Origin: Anaerolineae bacterium
GTDB taxonomy: Bacteria > Chloroflexota > Anaerolineae > JAAYZQ01
Length of the DNA stretch: 37,137 bases
Assembly (NCBI GenBank): GCA_016929795.1
Contig: JAFGIA010000307.1
Coordinates: 1-37,137, forward strand
Direction: 5' to 3'
The notes beneath the pieces are model-generated. The model saw only the letters and a program-made list of their open reading frames with translations, had not been told where the DNA came from and searched no databases. The position numbers were made by a program, and so were the translations under genes. Shown one piece after another: positions 8,499 to 17,049 of this stretch. Numbering within the stretch: the first letter of the stretch is position 1; each line of letters opens with the position of its first letter.

Positions 8499-9353
8499 AT
8501 GAACCAGGTGAGGGTCGTTACCGACAGCACGGCAGATGTCCCAGTGGACCTGGCAGTGCAGTTGGGAATCTCGGTCGTGCCATGCCAGGTTTCTTTTGGA
8601 CAGCAGGTCTACCGGGATGGTGTCGATTTCACGCCGGCCGAGTTTTTTGCGAGGATGGCACGAGCCGATGGACCACTAAGGACATCAGGGCCGACCGTGA
8701 ACGACTTTACCGAAATCTACCGCCGTCTGCTCATGGAAGAAGAGACACAGCAGGTGATCTCGATCCACGTGGCGGGCACTTTGAGTGGGACGTTGAACGC
8801 GGCGTGGGCGGCAGTGCAGGCACTAGCCGATCCTGAACGTGTGCAGCTCGTGGACTCGGGGTTGGTGTCGATGGGGCTAGGATGGGTGGTCGTCCATGCC
8901 GCCCGCCTTGCGCAGATAGGGGCGGGGCTCCCAGAGGTGGCTGCGGCAGTACGTGCAGCGATTCTGCGCGTGCGCGTGATCGCGATGATAGACACACTGG
9001 AGAACCTGTACAAGGGAGGGCGAATCAGCCTGATCTCCGCTGCACTCGGTTCCGTTCTTGAAATCAAGCCGCTTCTGACCATTGGCGATGGAAAGGTGAC
9101 TGTGTTGGGTAAGATGCGCACCCGCACACGTGCCCTGAACGCACTTGTATCGCGAGTTCAGCAATGGGGGGCACTCGAAGACGTGGCCGTGCTGCACGCA
9201 GGCGTACCGGCGCTGCTGGAAGAACTGACGGGGCGGCTCAAAGGGATCTTGCCGGAGCAGGAGATGCTCCTCGCTCCGGCCGGCTCGGCTCTGACTTCTC
9301 ACCTGGGGCTTGGGGCCGTGGGTGTGTGTGCTGTACTATCAGAGCAGGAGTAA
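8499..9353 (+). CDS. DegV/FakB fatty-acid-binding protein, canonical copy
   Basis: A 284-aa DegV-family protein, identical in length to the preceding paralogue but with the expected residues. These include VVTDSTADVP at the N terminus, TSGPTVNDF, AGTLSGTLNA, ENLYKGGRISLISAALGSVL and SHLGLGAVGV near the end. It is therefore the more likely partner of FakA in fatty-acid phosphorylation. ATG 8499 has only a weak purine-rich upstream stretch, so it may depend on coupling to the preceding gene 34 bp upstream. The pair looks like an old tandem duplication. Confidence 0.9.
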   Translation: MNQVRVVTDSTADVPVDLAVQLGISVVPCQVSFGQQVYRDGVDFTPAEFFARMARADGPLRTSGPTVNDFTEIYRRLLMEEETQQVISIHVAGTLSGTLNAAWAAVQALADPERVQLVDSGLVSMGLGWVVVHAARLAQIGAGLPEVAAAVRAAILRVRVIAMIDTLENLYKGGRISLISAALGSVLEIKPLLTIGDGKVTVLGKMRTRTRALNALVSRVQQWGALEDVAVLHAGVPALLEELTGRLKGILPEQEMLLAPAGSALTSHLGLGAVGVCAVLSEQE

Positions 9354-9410
9354 GTGCAGTGGCCCCGGCAAATGGACGGGGTGCCAGTTTGACGAGATGC
9401 TTGTGCTCGC

Positions 9411-9440
9411 TTGACGGACTCGAACAAGATCAGGTATGAT
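9411..9440 (+). promoter_or_regulatory. promoter of recG
   Basis: TTGACG (9411-9416) and TATGAT (9435-9440) are 18 bp apart. They lie inside the long open frame that continues into recG, which argues that the first 25 codons of that frame are not translated. Confidence 0.6.
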
Positions 9441-9485
9441 GTACTGGAGCGAATTATCGTTTACCATTGGGCGTCTGGAGGTGGA

Positions 9486-12020
9486 ATGCCCTCAGCCTAC
9501 GAGAAGCTGGACAAGATCCTACAGTTGGAACAGAGCCGCGGATGTGAGGATCAGGCAGTTATTGGCGGCCTCGAAAAGTTCGTACACAAGTGGCGTGAAG
9601 AAGCGCTCGCGGAAAGCAGTGATCCTGTGCGCCAGGAGCAGATTGAAGAGATCGCGAGCGCGCTGGCACAGTATGGAGAGCTGATGCCCGCGCGCCGCGC
9701 CGAGATCATTCGTGAGGTCCTGGCCAGGATCGAGGCGGGCCCAGTGGCACAGCAAGAACCAAGGCGCCCGCCACTGCAAAAGCCGGGCAGTGCACCGGCA
9801 CAGCTGAAGGGCTCTGCGCCGGGGGTGGAGATGCCTTCGGCAGCGGTGCAGCAGGTGGACGCATCGCCCTTGCCAGCGTCGCAAGTGGAACCACCAGTGA
9901 CACCCGCGCCATTGCCGGTGGCCAGCAGGCCGGCCTCCGGGCTCGATGCGCCGGTGAATACGCTCCCGGGCGTGAGCACGGCGTTTACATCACGGCTCCA
10001 GCGCCTTGGGATCGAAACAGTGGGCGATCTTTTGCGGCATTTCCCGCGCCGGTACGATGACTATAGCAAGCTCAAGCCGATTAATCAACTGGAGTATGGC
10101 GAAGAGACGACGATCATTGGCACGATCTGGGAGACGCGCACGCACAAGACGCGAAGTGGTGGTGTGGTGGTGACGAGTGTGATCGCCGATGCATCAGGAA
10201 CGATCGAGGCGACCTGGTTCAATCAACCCTACCTGGCACGCCAGCTTCGAGGGGGACGGCGGATCGTGTTGAGCGGCAGGGTGGATGAGTATCTGGGTCG
10301 CTTGACGATGCAGTCACCGGTGTGGGAGCCATTGGAAAAGGAGTTGATCCACACAGGGCGCCTGGTGCCGATCTATCCGTTGACGCAGGGAATCAGCGCG
10401 CGGTGGATGCGGCGGTTGGTGAAGAGGGTGGTGGATCACTGGGCGCCACGCCTGCAAGACTATCTCCCCATTTCTGTGCGTGAGCGGAATGGGCTGATGG
10501 ATCTGTCGACCGCTGTCAGCCAGATTCACTTTCCTGACAGCGAAGAAGCGGCGCAGGCGGCGCACCGCCGCCTGTCGTTCGACGAGTTCTTGTTCATTCA
10601 GTTGGGCATGCTTCGCAAGCGGCAAGAATGGCGGAGCCGGGAAGGCACGCCAATTCCGGCCAATGAGTCGCTGCTGACTGCTTTTCTCCAGGCATTGCCT
10701 TTCGAGCTGACGGAGGCGCAGCATCGCAGCTTGGATCAGATCGTGTCGGACATGGCACGTGATGTGCCGATGAGCCGGCTGCTGCAAGGCGACGTGGGAT
10801 CGGGCAAGACGGTGGTGGCAGCCGCGGCGATCTTGATGGTTGTTGCTGCAGGGAAGCAGGCAACGCTCATGGCGCCGACCGAGATCCTGGCGGAGCAGCA
10901 CTACCGGACCCTCTCGGAGATTCTGGCAGGTGCGGCGGCGTGGGGGATGGGGCGGTCTGTGTCGGTGAGCCTGCTCACGGGCAGCGTGGGACGCGTGGAG
11001 CGCCGTGACATCTATGACGCTCTGGCATCGGGTAAGCTCGACGTTGTCGTGGGCACTCATGCGTTGATCCAGCGGCATGTGGTGTTTGACGACCTGGGGC
11101 TGGTGATCGTCGACGAGCAGCATCGCTTTGGCGTGACACAGCGGAGCGCGCTGCGGGGCAAGGGAACCTCGCCCCATGTGCTGGTGATGAGCGCCACACC
11201 GATCCCCCGCAGCCTAGCGCTGACGATCTATGGCGACCTGGAGATCTCGGTCGTGGACCAGATGCCGCCAGGCCGGCAGCCAATCCAGACACGCTGGCTG
11301 CTGGCACGTGAGCGGGAGCGGGCGTACGCCTTTGTGCGCAGCCAGATCGAGAAGGGACGGCAGGTCTTTATTCTCTATCCTCTCGTCGAAGAGTCGGACA
11401 AGGTCGAAGCACGCGCGGCAGTCGATGAGCACGAACGTCTGCGTACGCAGATCTTTCCGGATCTGCAGCTTGGGCTGCTGCATGGGCGGATGAAAAGTGA
11501 TGAGAAGGACAAGGTGATGCAGCGTTTTCGCACGGGCGAGATCGATGTTCTGGTCAGCACCTCGGTGATCGAAGTGGGCATTGACGTGCCGAACGCGACG
11601 GTCATGCTCATAGAGGGTGCTGATCGGTTCGGCCTGGCGCAGCTTCACCAGTTTCGTGGGCGGGTGGGGCGGGGAGAGCACCAGTCCTATTGCCTGCTCC
11701 TGTCGGACAAGGCGTCGCCCGATGATCCCGAGACGCACACCACGTGGGAGCGGCTCAAGGCGATAGAAGAGACACAGGACGGGTTTGCCCTGGCGGAAAA
11801 GGACCTCGAGTTGCGTGGTCCGGGCGACTTTTTCGGAGTGCGCCAGAGCGGCTTGCCCGCGCTACGTCTCGCGAGCCTGAGCAATACACGCACTCTGGAG
11901 CTGGCTCGCGCCGAAGCAGCGGAGATCTTTGAGCTCGATCCAGATCTGGGCGATCCACAACATCACCTCCTGGCAGGGCAGATGGCACGCTTCTGGCAGG
12001 GCAAGGCCGACCTGAGCTAG
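9486..12020 (+). CDS. recG: ATP-dependent DNA helicase RecG
   Basis: An 844-aa SF2 helicase that reverses stalled replication forks and remodels branched DNA. The order is a helical N-terminal region, an Ala/Pro/Gln-rich linker (about residues 70-160), then the wedge/OB domain starting at LPGVSTAF and FPRRYDDYSKL. Helicase motifs follow: Walker A GDVGSGKT at 435-442, DEQH at 543-546, SATPIPRSL, and the C-terminal VIEVGIDVPNA and QFRGRVGRG. The N-terminal extension is longer than in enterobacterial RecG. The start is ATG 9486, preceded by TGGAGGTGG. An in-frame TTG at 9411 is rejected because it coincides with the promoter. Confidence 0.95.
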   Translation: MPSAYEKLDKILQLEQSRGCEDQAVIGGLEKFVHKWREEALAESSDPVRQEQIEEIASALAQYGELMPARRAEIIREVLARIEAGPVAQQEPRRPPLQKPGSAPAQLKGSAPGVEMPSAAVQQVDASPLPASQVEPPVTPAPLPVASRPASGLDAPVNTLPGVSTAFTSRLQRLGIETVGDLLRHFPRRYDDYSKLKPINQLEYGEETTIIGTIWETRTHKTRSGGVVVTSVIADASGTIEATWFNQPYLARQLRGGRRIVLSGRVDEYLGRLTMQSPVWEPLEKELIHTGRLVPIYPLTQGISARWMRRLVKRVVDHWAPRLQDYLPISVRERNGLMDLSTAVSQIHFPDSEEAAQAAHRRLSFDEFLFIQLGMLRKRQEWRSREGTPIPANESLLTAFLQALPFELTEAQHRSLDQIVSDMARDVPMSRLLQGDVGSGKTVVAAAAILMVVAAGKQATLMAPTEILAEQHYRTLSEILAGAAAWGMGRSVSVSLLTGSVGRVERRDIYDALASGKLDVVVGTHALIQRHVVFDDLGLVIVDEQHRFGVTQRSALRGKGTSPHVLVMSATPIPRSLALTIYGDLEISVVDQMPPGRQPIQTRWLLARERERAYAFVRSQIEKGRQVFILYPLVEESDKVEARAAVDEHERLRTQIFPDLQLGLLHGRMKSDEKDKVMQRFRTGEIDVLVSTSVIEVGIDVPNATVMLIEGADRFGLAQLHQFRGRVGRGEHQSYCLLLSDKASPDDPETHTTWERLKAIEETQDGFALAEKDLELRGPGDFFGVRQSGLPALRLASLSNTRTLELARAEAAEIFELDPDLGDPQHHLLAGQMARFWQGKADLS

Positions 12021-12050
12021 CAGAGGTCACATCAGCGCGTGGAGACAGAG

Positions 12051-12578
12051 ATGACAACAGCGATCTATCCGGGCACATTCGACCCTGTGCACAATGGCCA
12101 CGTGGACATTGCCACGCGTGCTGCGGCGCTCTTTGAGCATGTGACGGTGGCGATCTATGCACGGCCGCTCAAGAACCTGCTCTTTACCACGGAGGAGAGG
12201 GAGGAGATGCTGCGCCAGGCGCTGGCCCACGTGCCGAATGTTGCGGTGGTGACCTACAAGCAGCTTACCGTCGATTTTGCACGCCAAGTGGGAGCGAACG
12301 CGATCGTGCGCGGGCTGCGCGCTATTTCTGATTTCGAGCTCGAGTTCCACATGGCCCTGACGAATAAAAAGTTGGCGCCAGAGATCGAATTCGTGTGCTT
12401 GATGACGAGCCAGGAGAATGCATTTATCAGCGCCAGCACGGTCAAAGAGATCGCCATGCTGGGGGGGTGTGTGGAGGGTATGGTGCCGGATCACGTGGCA
12501 CAGGCGATCAAGGCGAGGTTCGACGCGCCGGGTAACGAAGGGGAGAACAAAGTCAGTCTTGTGTCGCTGCGTGATTAG
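12051..12578 (+). CDS. coaD: pantetheine-phosphate adenylyltransferase
   Basis: A 175-aa CoaD, which joins ATP and 4'-phosphopantetheine to make dephospho-CoA. The nucleotidyltransferase signature GTFDPVHNGH (H14-x-x-H17) is at the N terminus. VRGLRAISDFE and the ISASTVKEIA motif also match the family. The frame is open to a GTG at 12039, but ATG 12051 has GGAG at the right distance (12041-12044). It sits 30 bp after recG and follows the usual recG-(rsmD)-coaD order, with rsmD missing. Confidence 0.95.
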   Translation: MTTAIYPGTFDPVHNGHVDIATRAAALFEHVTVAIYARPLKNLLFTTEEREEMLRQALAHVPNVAVVTYKQLTVDFARQVGANAIVRGLRAISDFELEFHMALTNKKLAPEIEFVCLMTSQENAFISASTVKEIAMLGGCVEGMVPDHVAQAIKARFDAPGNEGENKVSLVSLRD

Positions 12579-12594
12579 TACCAGGCACCTTGCA

Positions 12595-12623
12595 TTGCCA
12601 GCCGGGACATGCTGGTGTATAAT
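12595..12623 (+). promoter_or_regulatory. promoter of the DivIVA-like gene
   Basis: TTGCCA (12595-12600) and a perfect TATAAT (12618-12623) are 17 bp apart, followed by AAAGGAGGAG (12651-12660) and the TTG start at 12668. This is a well-formed promoter and leader. Confidence 0.75.
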
Positions 12624-12667
12624 AGAACTGGCGGACAGCCGATTGGCACGAAAGGAGGAGTCGGGCC

Positions 12668-13162
12668 TTGAGCGATATCAACCACCTGATTGACCGTCTG
12701 GAGCGCCTGTTGAATGAGAGCTGGCGCATGCCGTTGAGTGCCTACCTGATGATCAACGAGGACGACTTTTTGGATGTGATCGATCAAATGCGGACAACAG
12801 TCCCACGTGAGATCAAGGAGGCGGAAAAGGTTCTGCGTGAGCGTGACCGGATCATTGCCCAGGCCGAGGAAGAGGCTGAGCGGATCGTGCAACTCGCACA
12901 AGAAGAAGTAGACGCCATGGTGGAAGAGCACGAAATCATCCGGGCTGCCGAGCAACGGGGACACACTGTGGTGGAACGCGCGAATCGCGAGGCTCAGGTC
13001 TTGCGCGCTGAGGCGGATGAATACGCGCGCCAGGTGTTGCTTTCACTCGACAGCCAGCTTGACGTGTTGGAGGAGCAGCTCGCCGGCCTCCTGTCGACAG
13101 TGCGGAACGGGCTGGAAACGCTCAACCGCGAGCCGGAGGCAGAGGTCGAAGCGTACGATTGA
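12668..13162 (+). CDS. coiled-coil DivIVA/SepIVA-like cell-envelope protein
   Basis: A 164-aa acidic protein with a short N-terminal motif (INHLIDRLERLLNES, then MPLSAYLMINEDDFLDVID). A long uninterrupted coiled coil rich in E, R, A and Q spans about residues 45-150. There are no membrane segments or catalytic motifs. In actinobacteria a DivIVA-like protein (SepIVA in mycobacteria) lies beside DUF177, and often near coaD and rpmF. The same neighbours here point to a role in organising growth or division, but that is inference from context. The TTG start is set by the strong AAAGGAGGAG seven bases upstream. Confidence 0.7.
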   Translation: MSDINHLIDRLERLLNESWRMPLSAYLMINEDDFLDVIDQMRTTVPREIKEAEKVLRERDRIIAQAEEEAERIVQLAQEEVDAMVEEHEIIRAAEQRGHTVVERANREAQVLRAEADEYARQVLLSLDSQLDVLEEQLAGLLSTVRNGLETLNREPEAEVEAYD

Positions 13163-13227
13163 GGGATGCTGGCGCGGCAGGCTGGTGGTGGTGCTTGAGA
13201 TGCGCGGTGTATGACTGTGTCGTTATT

Positions 13228-13256
13228 TTGACACAGTGCCCAGTCTCGCCTATAAT
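13228..13256 (+). promoter_or_regulatory. consensus promoter of the DUF177-rpmF unit
   Basis: TTGACA (13228-13233) and TATAAT (13251-13256) are 17 bp apart. Every position matches the sigma70 consensus. It is the strongest promoter I see in the window. Confidence 0.88.
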
Positions 13257-13288
13257 GTGGCAGCCCTGCGCTTGGGAGTATCAGAGAA

Positions 13289-13867
13289 GTGGACATGCGT
13301 TACAATGTCGCGCAGTTGCTCAAAGGGCCGACCGGCGGTCAGCGGCGGTACGAGGTGAAGGAGGACATCAAGGATCTGGATCCTGATCTCCGGCCTCTGG
13401 CTCCGCTGAAGGGGTCGGTCACTTTGATGCGCACGAGCCAAGGGATTCTGGTGACGGGCAAGCTACGCACTGTCATCGAGGGGGAGTGCAGGCGGTGCCT
13501 GGAACCGACAAGGGTGAAGGTAGAGTTGGAGCTCGAGGAAGAGTTCTATCCTACCGTAGCCATTGCCGAGTCGCCGATCGATCCAGTTCCGGATGAGGAG
13601 TATGACGAGGCATTGACGATCGATGAGCATCACATGCTCGACCTAAGCGAGGTGGTGCGCCAGGGTTTGTGGCTGGCGACGCCAATGGATGCGTTGTGCC
13701 GCCTCGATTGTGCCGGGCTGTGCCCACGGTGTGGGGGCAACCGAAACCTGGGCGAATGCACGTGTGAGCAGGATGAAATCGACCCGCGTTGGGCGGTTTT
13801 GCAGAGTTTACTATCGGCCGAGGGCACCGGTCTCGCCGAGACTGATTCTGACGAAAGGAGCGAGTAA
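13289..13867 (+). CDS. DUF177 (YceD) family protein
   Basis: A 192-aa DUF177/YceD protein. Family members are encoded next to rpmF and are thought to act in rRNA or 50S-subunit metabolism. Visible features are the central GECRRCLEP segment, an acidic middle (PDEEYDEAL), and a C-terminal metal-binding-looking region with CRLDCAGLCPRCGG and further cysteines (CTCEQ). The start is GTG 13289; ATG 13295, two codons later, is equally possible. It lies 3 bp upstream of rpmF, and both use the consensus promoter. Confidence 0.9.
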   Translation: MDMRYNVAQLLKGPTGGQRRYEVKEDIKDLDPDLRPLAPLKGSVTLMRTSQGILVTGKLRTVIEGECRRCLEPTRVKVELELEEEFYPTVAIAESPIDPVPDEEYDEALTIDEHHMLDLSEVVRQGLWLATPMDALCRLDCAGLCPRCGGNRNLGECTCEQDEIDPRWAVLQSLLSAEGTGLAETDSDERSE

Positions 13868-13870
13868 GCA

Positions 13871-14056
13871 GTGGGAGCACTACCAAAACACAAATTGGGC
13901 AAGGGCCGCAAGGGCCGCCGGCGCAGCCATGATGCGCTGAAGGCGCGTAACCTGGTTCCGTGCCCGAACTGCCGCGAACTGCGGCTGCCGCACCAGGTGT
14001 GTCCGGCGTGTGGCCATTACAAAGGGAGCCACGTCGTCGAGATCAAGTCTGAATAG
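13871..14056 (+). CDS. rpmF: 50S ribosomal protein bL32 (zinc form)
   Basis: A 61-aa bL32 with the basic N-terminal segment LPKHKLGKGRKGRRRSH and a zinc ribbon with C31-C34 and C44-C47 (CPNC, CPAC). The protein therefore depends on zinc. The start is GTG 13871, with GGAG at 13857-13860. Together with the C+ form of bL28 in the same window, both small zinc ribosomal proteins are of the zinc-requiring type. The unit ends in a terminator. Confidence 0.95.
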   Translation: MGALPKHKLGKGRKGRRRSHDALKARNLVPCPNCRELRLPHQVCPACGHYKGSHVVEIKSE

Positions 14057-14122
14057 GAGCTCGTGCCAGGTTGCCAGGTGGTGTACAAAAGGTGATCTGG
14101 CCTAGATTGGCGGGCTAACTCG

Positions 14123-14155
14123 AGGCCGTGTCCGGCAGGCACACGGCCTTGTTTT
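14123..14155 (+). terminator. intrinsic terminator after rpmF
   Basis: A perfect 9-bp stem pairs AGGCCGTGT (14123-14131) with ACACGGCCT (14141-14149). The loop is 9 nt, and TTGTTTT follows at 14149-14155. It closes the DUF177-rpmF transcription unit. Confidence 0.85.
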
Positions 14156-14194
14156 GCCCATCCTACCCGGCACGATACGACTGGAGGCAGAGTG

Positions 14195-15346
14195 ATGATA
14201 GACTTTTCGTTGTCTGACGAGTTGATCGAGATCCAGGCGCGCGCACGCGAGTTTGCCCGTGCAGAGATCTTGCCTATCGCGGCCGAGTATGACCGCAGGG
14301 CTGAAGTGCCCCCGGGTATTGTCCAGAAGGCGAAACAGGCCGGCCTGCTCAACGTCACGATCCCGAAGGAGTATGGCGGCATGGGGTATGGCGCGCTGAA
14401 AAGCGCGATCATTGCCGAAGAGTTGGGGGCTGCCTGCGCTGGCATCAGTATCACCCTCCTGGTGAATGGCCTGGCGCTGACTCCACTCATGCTCTTTGGC
14501 ACGGAGGAGCAGAAGGAACGGTTTTTGCGCCCCGTCGCCGAGAACGCGAGATTGGCAGGCTTTTGTCTCACCGAGCGCCAGGCCGGTTCCGATGCCGCCT
14601 CGATCCGCACTACGGCGCTACCCGACGGCGATGATTTTGTGATTAACGGCCAAAAGTGCTTTGTCACTAGTGGGGCGCATGCCGACATCCTGACCGTCTT
14701 TGCCTTGACTGACCCGGACCGAGGGACGCGCGGTGCGTCAGCGATCATTGTGCCGGCGGATACGCCAGGGCTGATGGTGACCAAGGTCGAGGACAAGATG
14801 GGGCAGCGAGCATCGAACACGGCCGAGCTGACGTTTGAGAACGTGCGCGTGCCGCAGGCGAATCTACTCGGCAAGCCCGGCCGCGGGTTTAGCATTGCCC
14901 TGCAGGTGCTCGATTTTGGGCGTTCGGGGGTGGCGGCGCTCAGCGTGGGTGTGGCCCGCGCAGCACTCGAGTATGCCGTGGAATATGCGCGTGAGCGGGA
15001 GCAGTTCGGGGCGCCGATCATCAATAACCAGGGCGTATCGTTCATGCTGGCCGACATGGCGATGAAGGTGGAAGCGGCGCGGCTGTTGACGTGGCAGGCG
15101 GCCTGGATGGTCGACCGTGGCCTGAAGGCGACAGAGCAGGCCTCTATGGCCAAGTGCTTTGCCTCGGACACGGCGATGGCGGTGACGACAGACGCAGTGC
15201 AGATCTTGGGTGGTTATGGCTACATGAAGGATTACCCGGTGGAAAAGCTGATGCGCGACGCCAAGATTTTGCAGATCTATGAAGGCACCAACCAGATTCA
15301 GCGCATGGTGATTGCCCGGCAGCTCGCCAAGGGGATGGGGCGGTGA
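14195..15346 (+). CDS. acyl-CoA dehydrogenase (short/medium-chain type)
   Basis: A 383-aa flavoprotein that oxidises an acyl-CoA to the 2-enoyl-CoA and passes electrons to ETF. The FAD- and substrate-binding segments FCLTERQAGSDA, KCFVTSG and RASNTAELTFENVRVP are present, and the catalytic base is E363 in YEGTNQIQ. Its length is normal. ATG 14195 has GGAGG (14183-14187) upstream; a GTG three bases earlier is also in frame. Its last bases overlap the fabD start (GTGA), so an acyl-CoA-oxidising enzyme is coupled to a fatty-acid synthesis gene. The exact chain length cannot be told. Confidence 0.9.
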   Translation: MIDFSLSDELIEIQARAREFARAEILPIAAEYDRRAEVPPGIVQKAKQAGLLNVTIPKEYGGMGYGALKSAIIAEELGAACAGISITLLVNGLALTPLMLFGTEEQKERFLRPVAENARLAGFCLTERQAGSDAASIRTTALPDGDDFVINGQKCFVTSGAHADILTVFALTDPDRGTRGASAIIVPADTPGLMVTKVEDKMGQRASNTAELTFENVRVPQANLLGKPGRGFSIALQVLDFGRSGVAALSVGVARAALEYAVEYAREREQFGAPIINNQGVSFMLADMAMKVEAARLLTWQAAWMVDRGLKATEQASMAKCFASDTAMAVTTDAVQILGGYGYMKDYPVEKLMRDAKILQIYEGTNQIQRMVIARQLAKGMGR

Positions 15347-16281
15347 GGGCAAGAACTGCCTTTCTCTTCCCGGGACAGGGTTCTCAGTACGTCGGCATGG
15401 GCTGCGACCTGGCAAAGGTGTACCCCGCGGCGACCAGGATATACGAGCAGGCCGATGAGGTGCTGGGCTTTGAGCTGTCGGAGCTCTGTTTCAACGGGCC
15501 GGAGGAGGTGCTGAACGACACGGTCAACACGCAGCCGGCAATCTATGTGACGAGCATGGCTGTGGTGCAAGTGCTACACGATCTGGGCAGATTGCCCGAG
15601 GCAGATATGATGGCCGGGCACAGCATGGGTGAGCTGACGGCGTTGACTGCCGCAGGGGCAATGACCTTTGTCGATGGGCTGCTGCTGGTGCGCGAGCGCG
15701 GGCGTTTGATGAAGCTGGCCGGTGAACGAAATCCTGGCGGCATGGCCGCGGTGCTCAAAGTAGACGATGAGCAGGTGGATAGGGCATGCAAGCAGGCGCG
15801 CGAGGAAACGGGCAAGCCGGTGCAGGTGGCCAACTATAACTGCCCAGGCCAGGTGGTGATTTCGGGCGATCGCGAGGCGCTCGACAGGACAATGGCACTG
15901 CTGCGCGAGCAGGGCGGACGCCGGATTGTGCCACTGGCCGTCAGTATCGCTGCCCACTCGCCCCTCATGGCGCCCGTTGCCGACGACTACCGGGCCGCCG
16001 TCGATGCAGCACACATCCAGGCGCCGCTGATGCCGGTGATCGGCAATATCAGCGCCCGGCCCCTCCTGAGCGCTGCCGATGTGCGCGACGAGTTGGCCGG
16101 GCAGCTCACCTGGCCGGTGCGCTGGACCGATTCGATGGTGTGGATGGCTGAGCAAGGAGTGACCTGCTTTGTGGAGATGGGGCCCAAGGATGTGCTGAGT
16201 AAATTGGTTGCACGCATTGTCCCCAATGCCGAGATGGTGAGCGTTGGCGACGCCGTGGGCATGCAGGCTCTTGGGGTATAG
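15343..16281 (+). CDS. fabD: malonyl-CoA:ACP transacylase
   Basis: A 312-aa FabD that moves the malonyl group from CoA to acyl carrier protein. FPGQGSQYVGMG is at 9-20, the nucleophile elbow GHSMGE is at 92-97 with S94, and H205 lies in AAHSPLM. GTG 15343 overlaps the previous stop and has GGGGATGGGG upstream. Normal length and clear motifs make this certain. No acpP, plsX or fabH is found beside it. Confidence 0.96.
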   Translation: MRARTAFLFPGQGSQYVGMGCDLAKVYPAATRIYEQADEVLGFELSELCFNGPEEVLNDTVNTQPAIYVTSMAVVQVLHDLGRLPEADMMAGHSMGELTALTAAGAMTFVDGLLLVRERGRLMKLAGERNPGGMAAVLKVDDEQVDRACKQAREETGKPVQVANYNCPGQVVISGDREALDRTMALLREQGGRRIVPLAVSIAAHSPLMAPVADDYRAAVDAAHIQAPLMPVIGNISARPLLSAADVRDELAGQLTWPVRWTDSMVWMAEQGVTCFVEMGPKDVLSKLVARIVPNAEMVSVGDAVGMQALGV

Positions 16282-16290
16282 GAGATCGCG

Positions 16291-17037
16291 ATGCATCTTA
16301 GTGACAAGGTAGCCATTGTGACGGGAGGCTCGCGCGGCATCGGGCGCGCGATCGCACTGCGGCTGGCGCAGGAAGGGGCGCAGGTGGTGGTCAATTACCA
16401 GGGCAACGAGCAGGCCGCTGCAGAGGTCGTCGATCAGGTTGTGGCGGCCGGCGGTAGTGCAATGGCTGTCCAGGCCGACGTGCGGGATGTGGTCCAGGCG
16501 CAGGCGCTGATCGATGCGGCCAAGAATGCGTATGGCAGGATCGATATCCTGGTGAACAATGCCGGCACGACGCGCGACACATTGATCGTGCGCATGAGCG
16601 AAGAAGATTGGGACATGGTGCTCGACACAAACCTGAAGGGTACTTTTAACTGCATCAAGGCTGTCGCGCGCCAGATGATGCGCCAGCACTATGGCCGGAT
16701 CGTAAATATCACGTCGGTGTCGGGGCTGGCAGGGAATGCGGGGCAGGCGAACTATGCGTCGGCTAAGGCTGGCCTGATCGGGCTGACCAAGACGGTGGCG
16801 AAGGAACTTGGCTCGCGTGGGATTACGTGCAATGCGGTGGCGCCCGGCTTTGTGCCGACAGATCTGACCGCATCTGTGCCGGCTGATCTGGTGCAGCTGG
16901 CGGTGGAGCGTACACCACTCGGACGAGCGGGCACCGCCGAGGATATGGCGGCAGCCGTCGTCTTTTTGGCGTCGGACGAGGCGGCATACATTACGGGACA
17001 GGTGCTCGCCGTCGATGGTGGGTTGTCTATCTCGTAG
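16291..17037 (+). CDS. fabG: 3-oxoacyl-[ACP] reductase
   Basis: A 248-aa short-chain dehydrogenase that reduces 3-ketoacyl-ACP with NADPH. The cofactor motif TGGSRGIG is at 11-18 and NNAG at 89-92. N114 and the catalytic residues S142, Y155 and K159 (YASAK) are all in place. It follows fabD by 9 bp and has GGAGAT upstream. The fabD-fabG order supports a role in fatty-acid elongation, not another SDR function. Confidence 0.94.
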   Translation: MHLSDKVAIVTGGSRGIGRAIALRLAQEGAQVVVNYQGNEQAAAEVVDQVVAAGGSAMAVQADVRDVVQAQALIDAAKNAYGRIDILVNNAGTTRDTLIVRMSEEDWDMVLDTNLKGTFNCIKAVARQMMRQHYGRIVNITSVSGLAGNAGQANYASAKAGLIGLTKTVAKELGSRGITCNAVAPGFVPTDLTASVPADLVQLAVERTPLGRAGTAEDMAAAVVFLASDEAAYITGQVLAVDGGLSIS

Positions 17038-17049
17038 AGGGAGGCTGTT

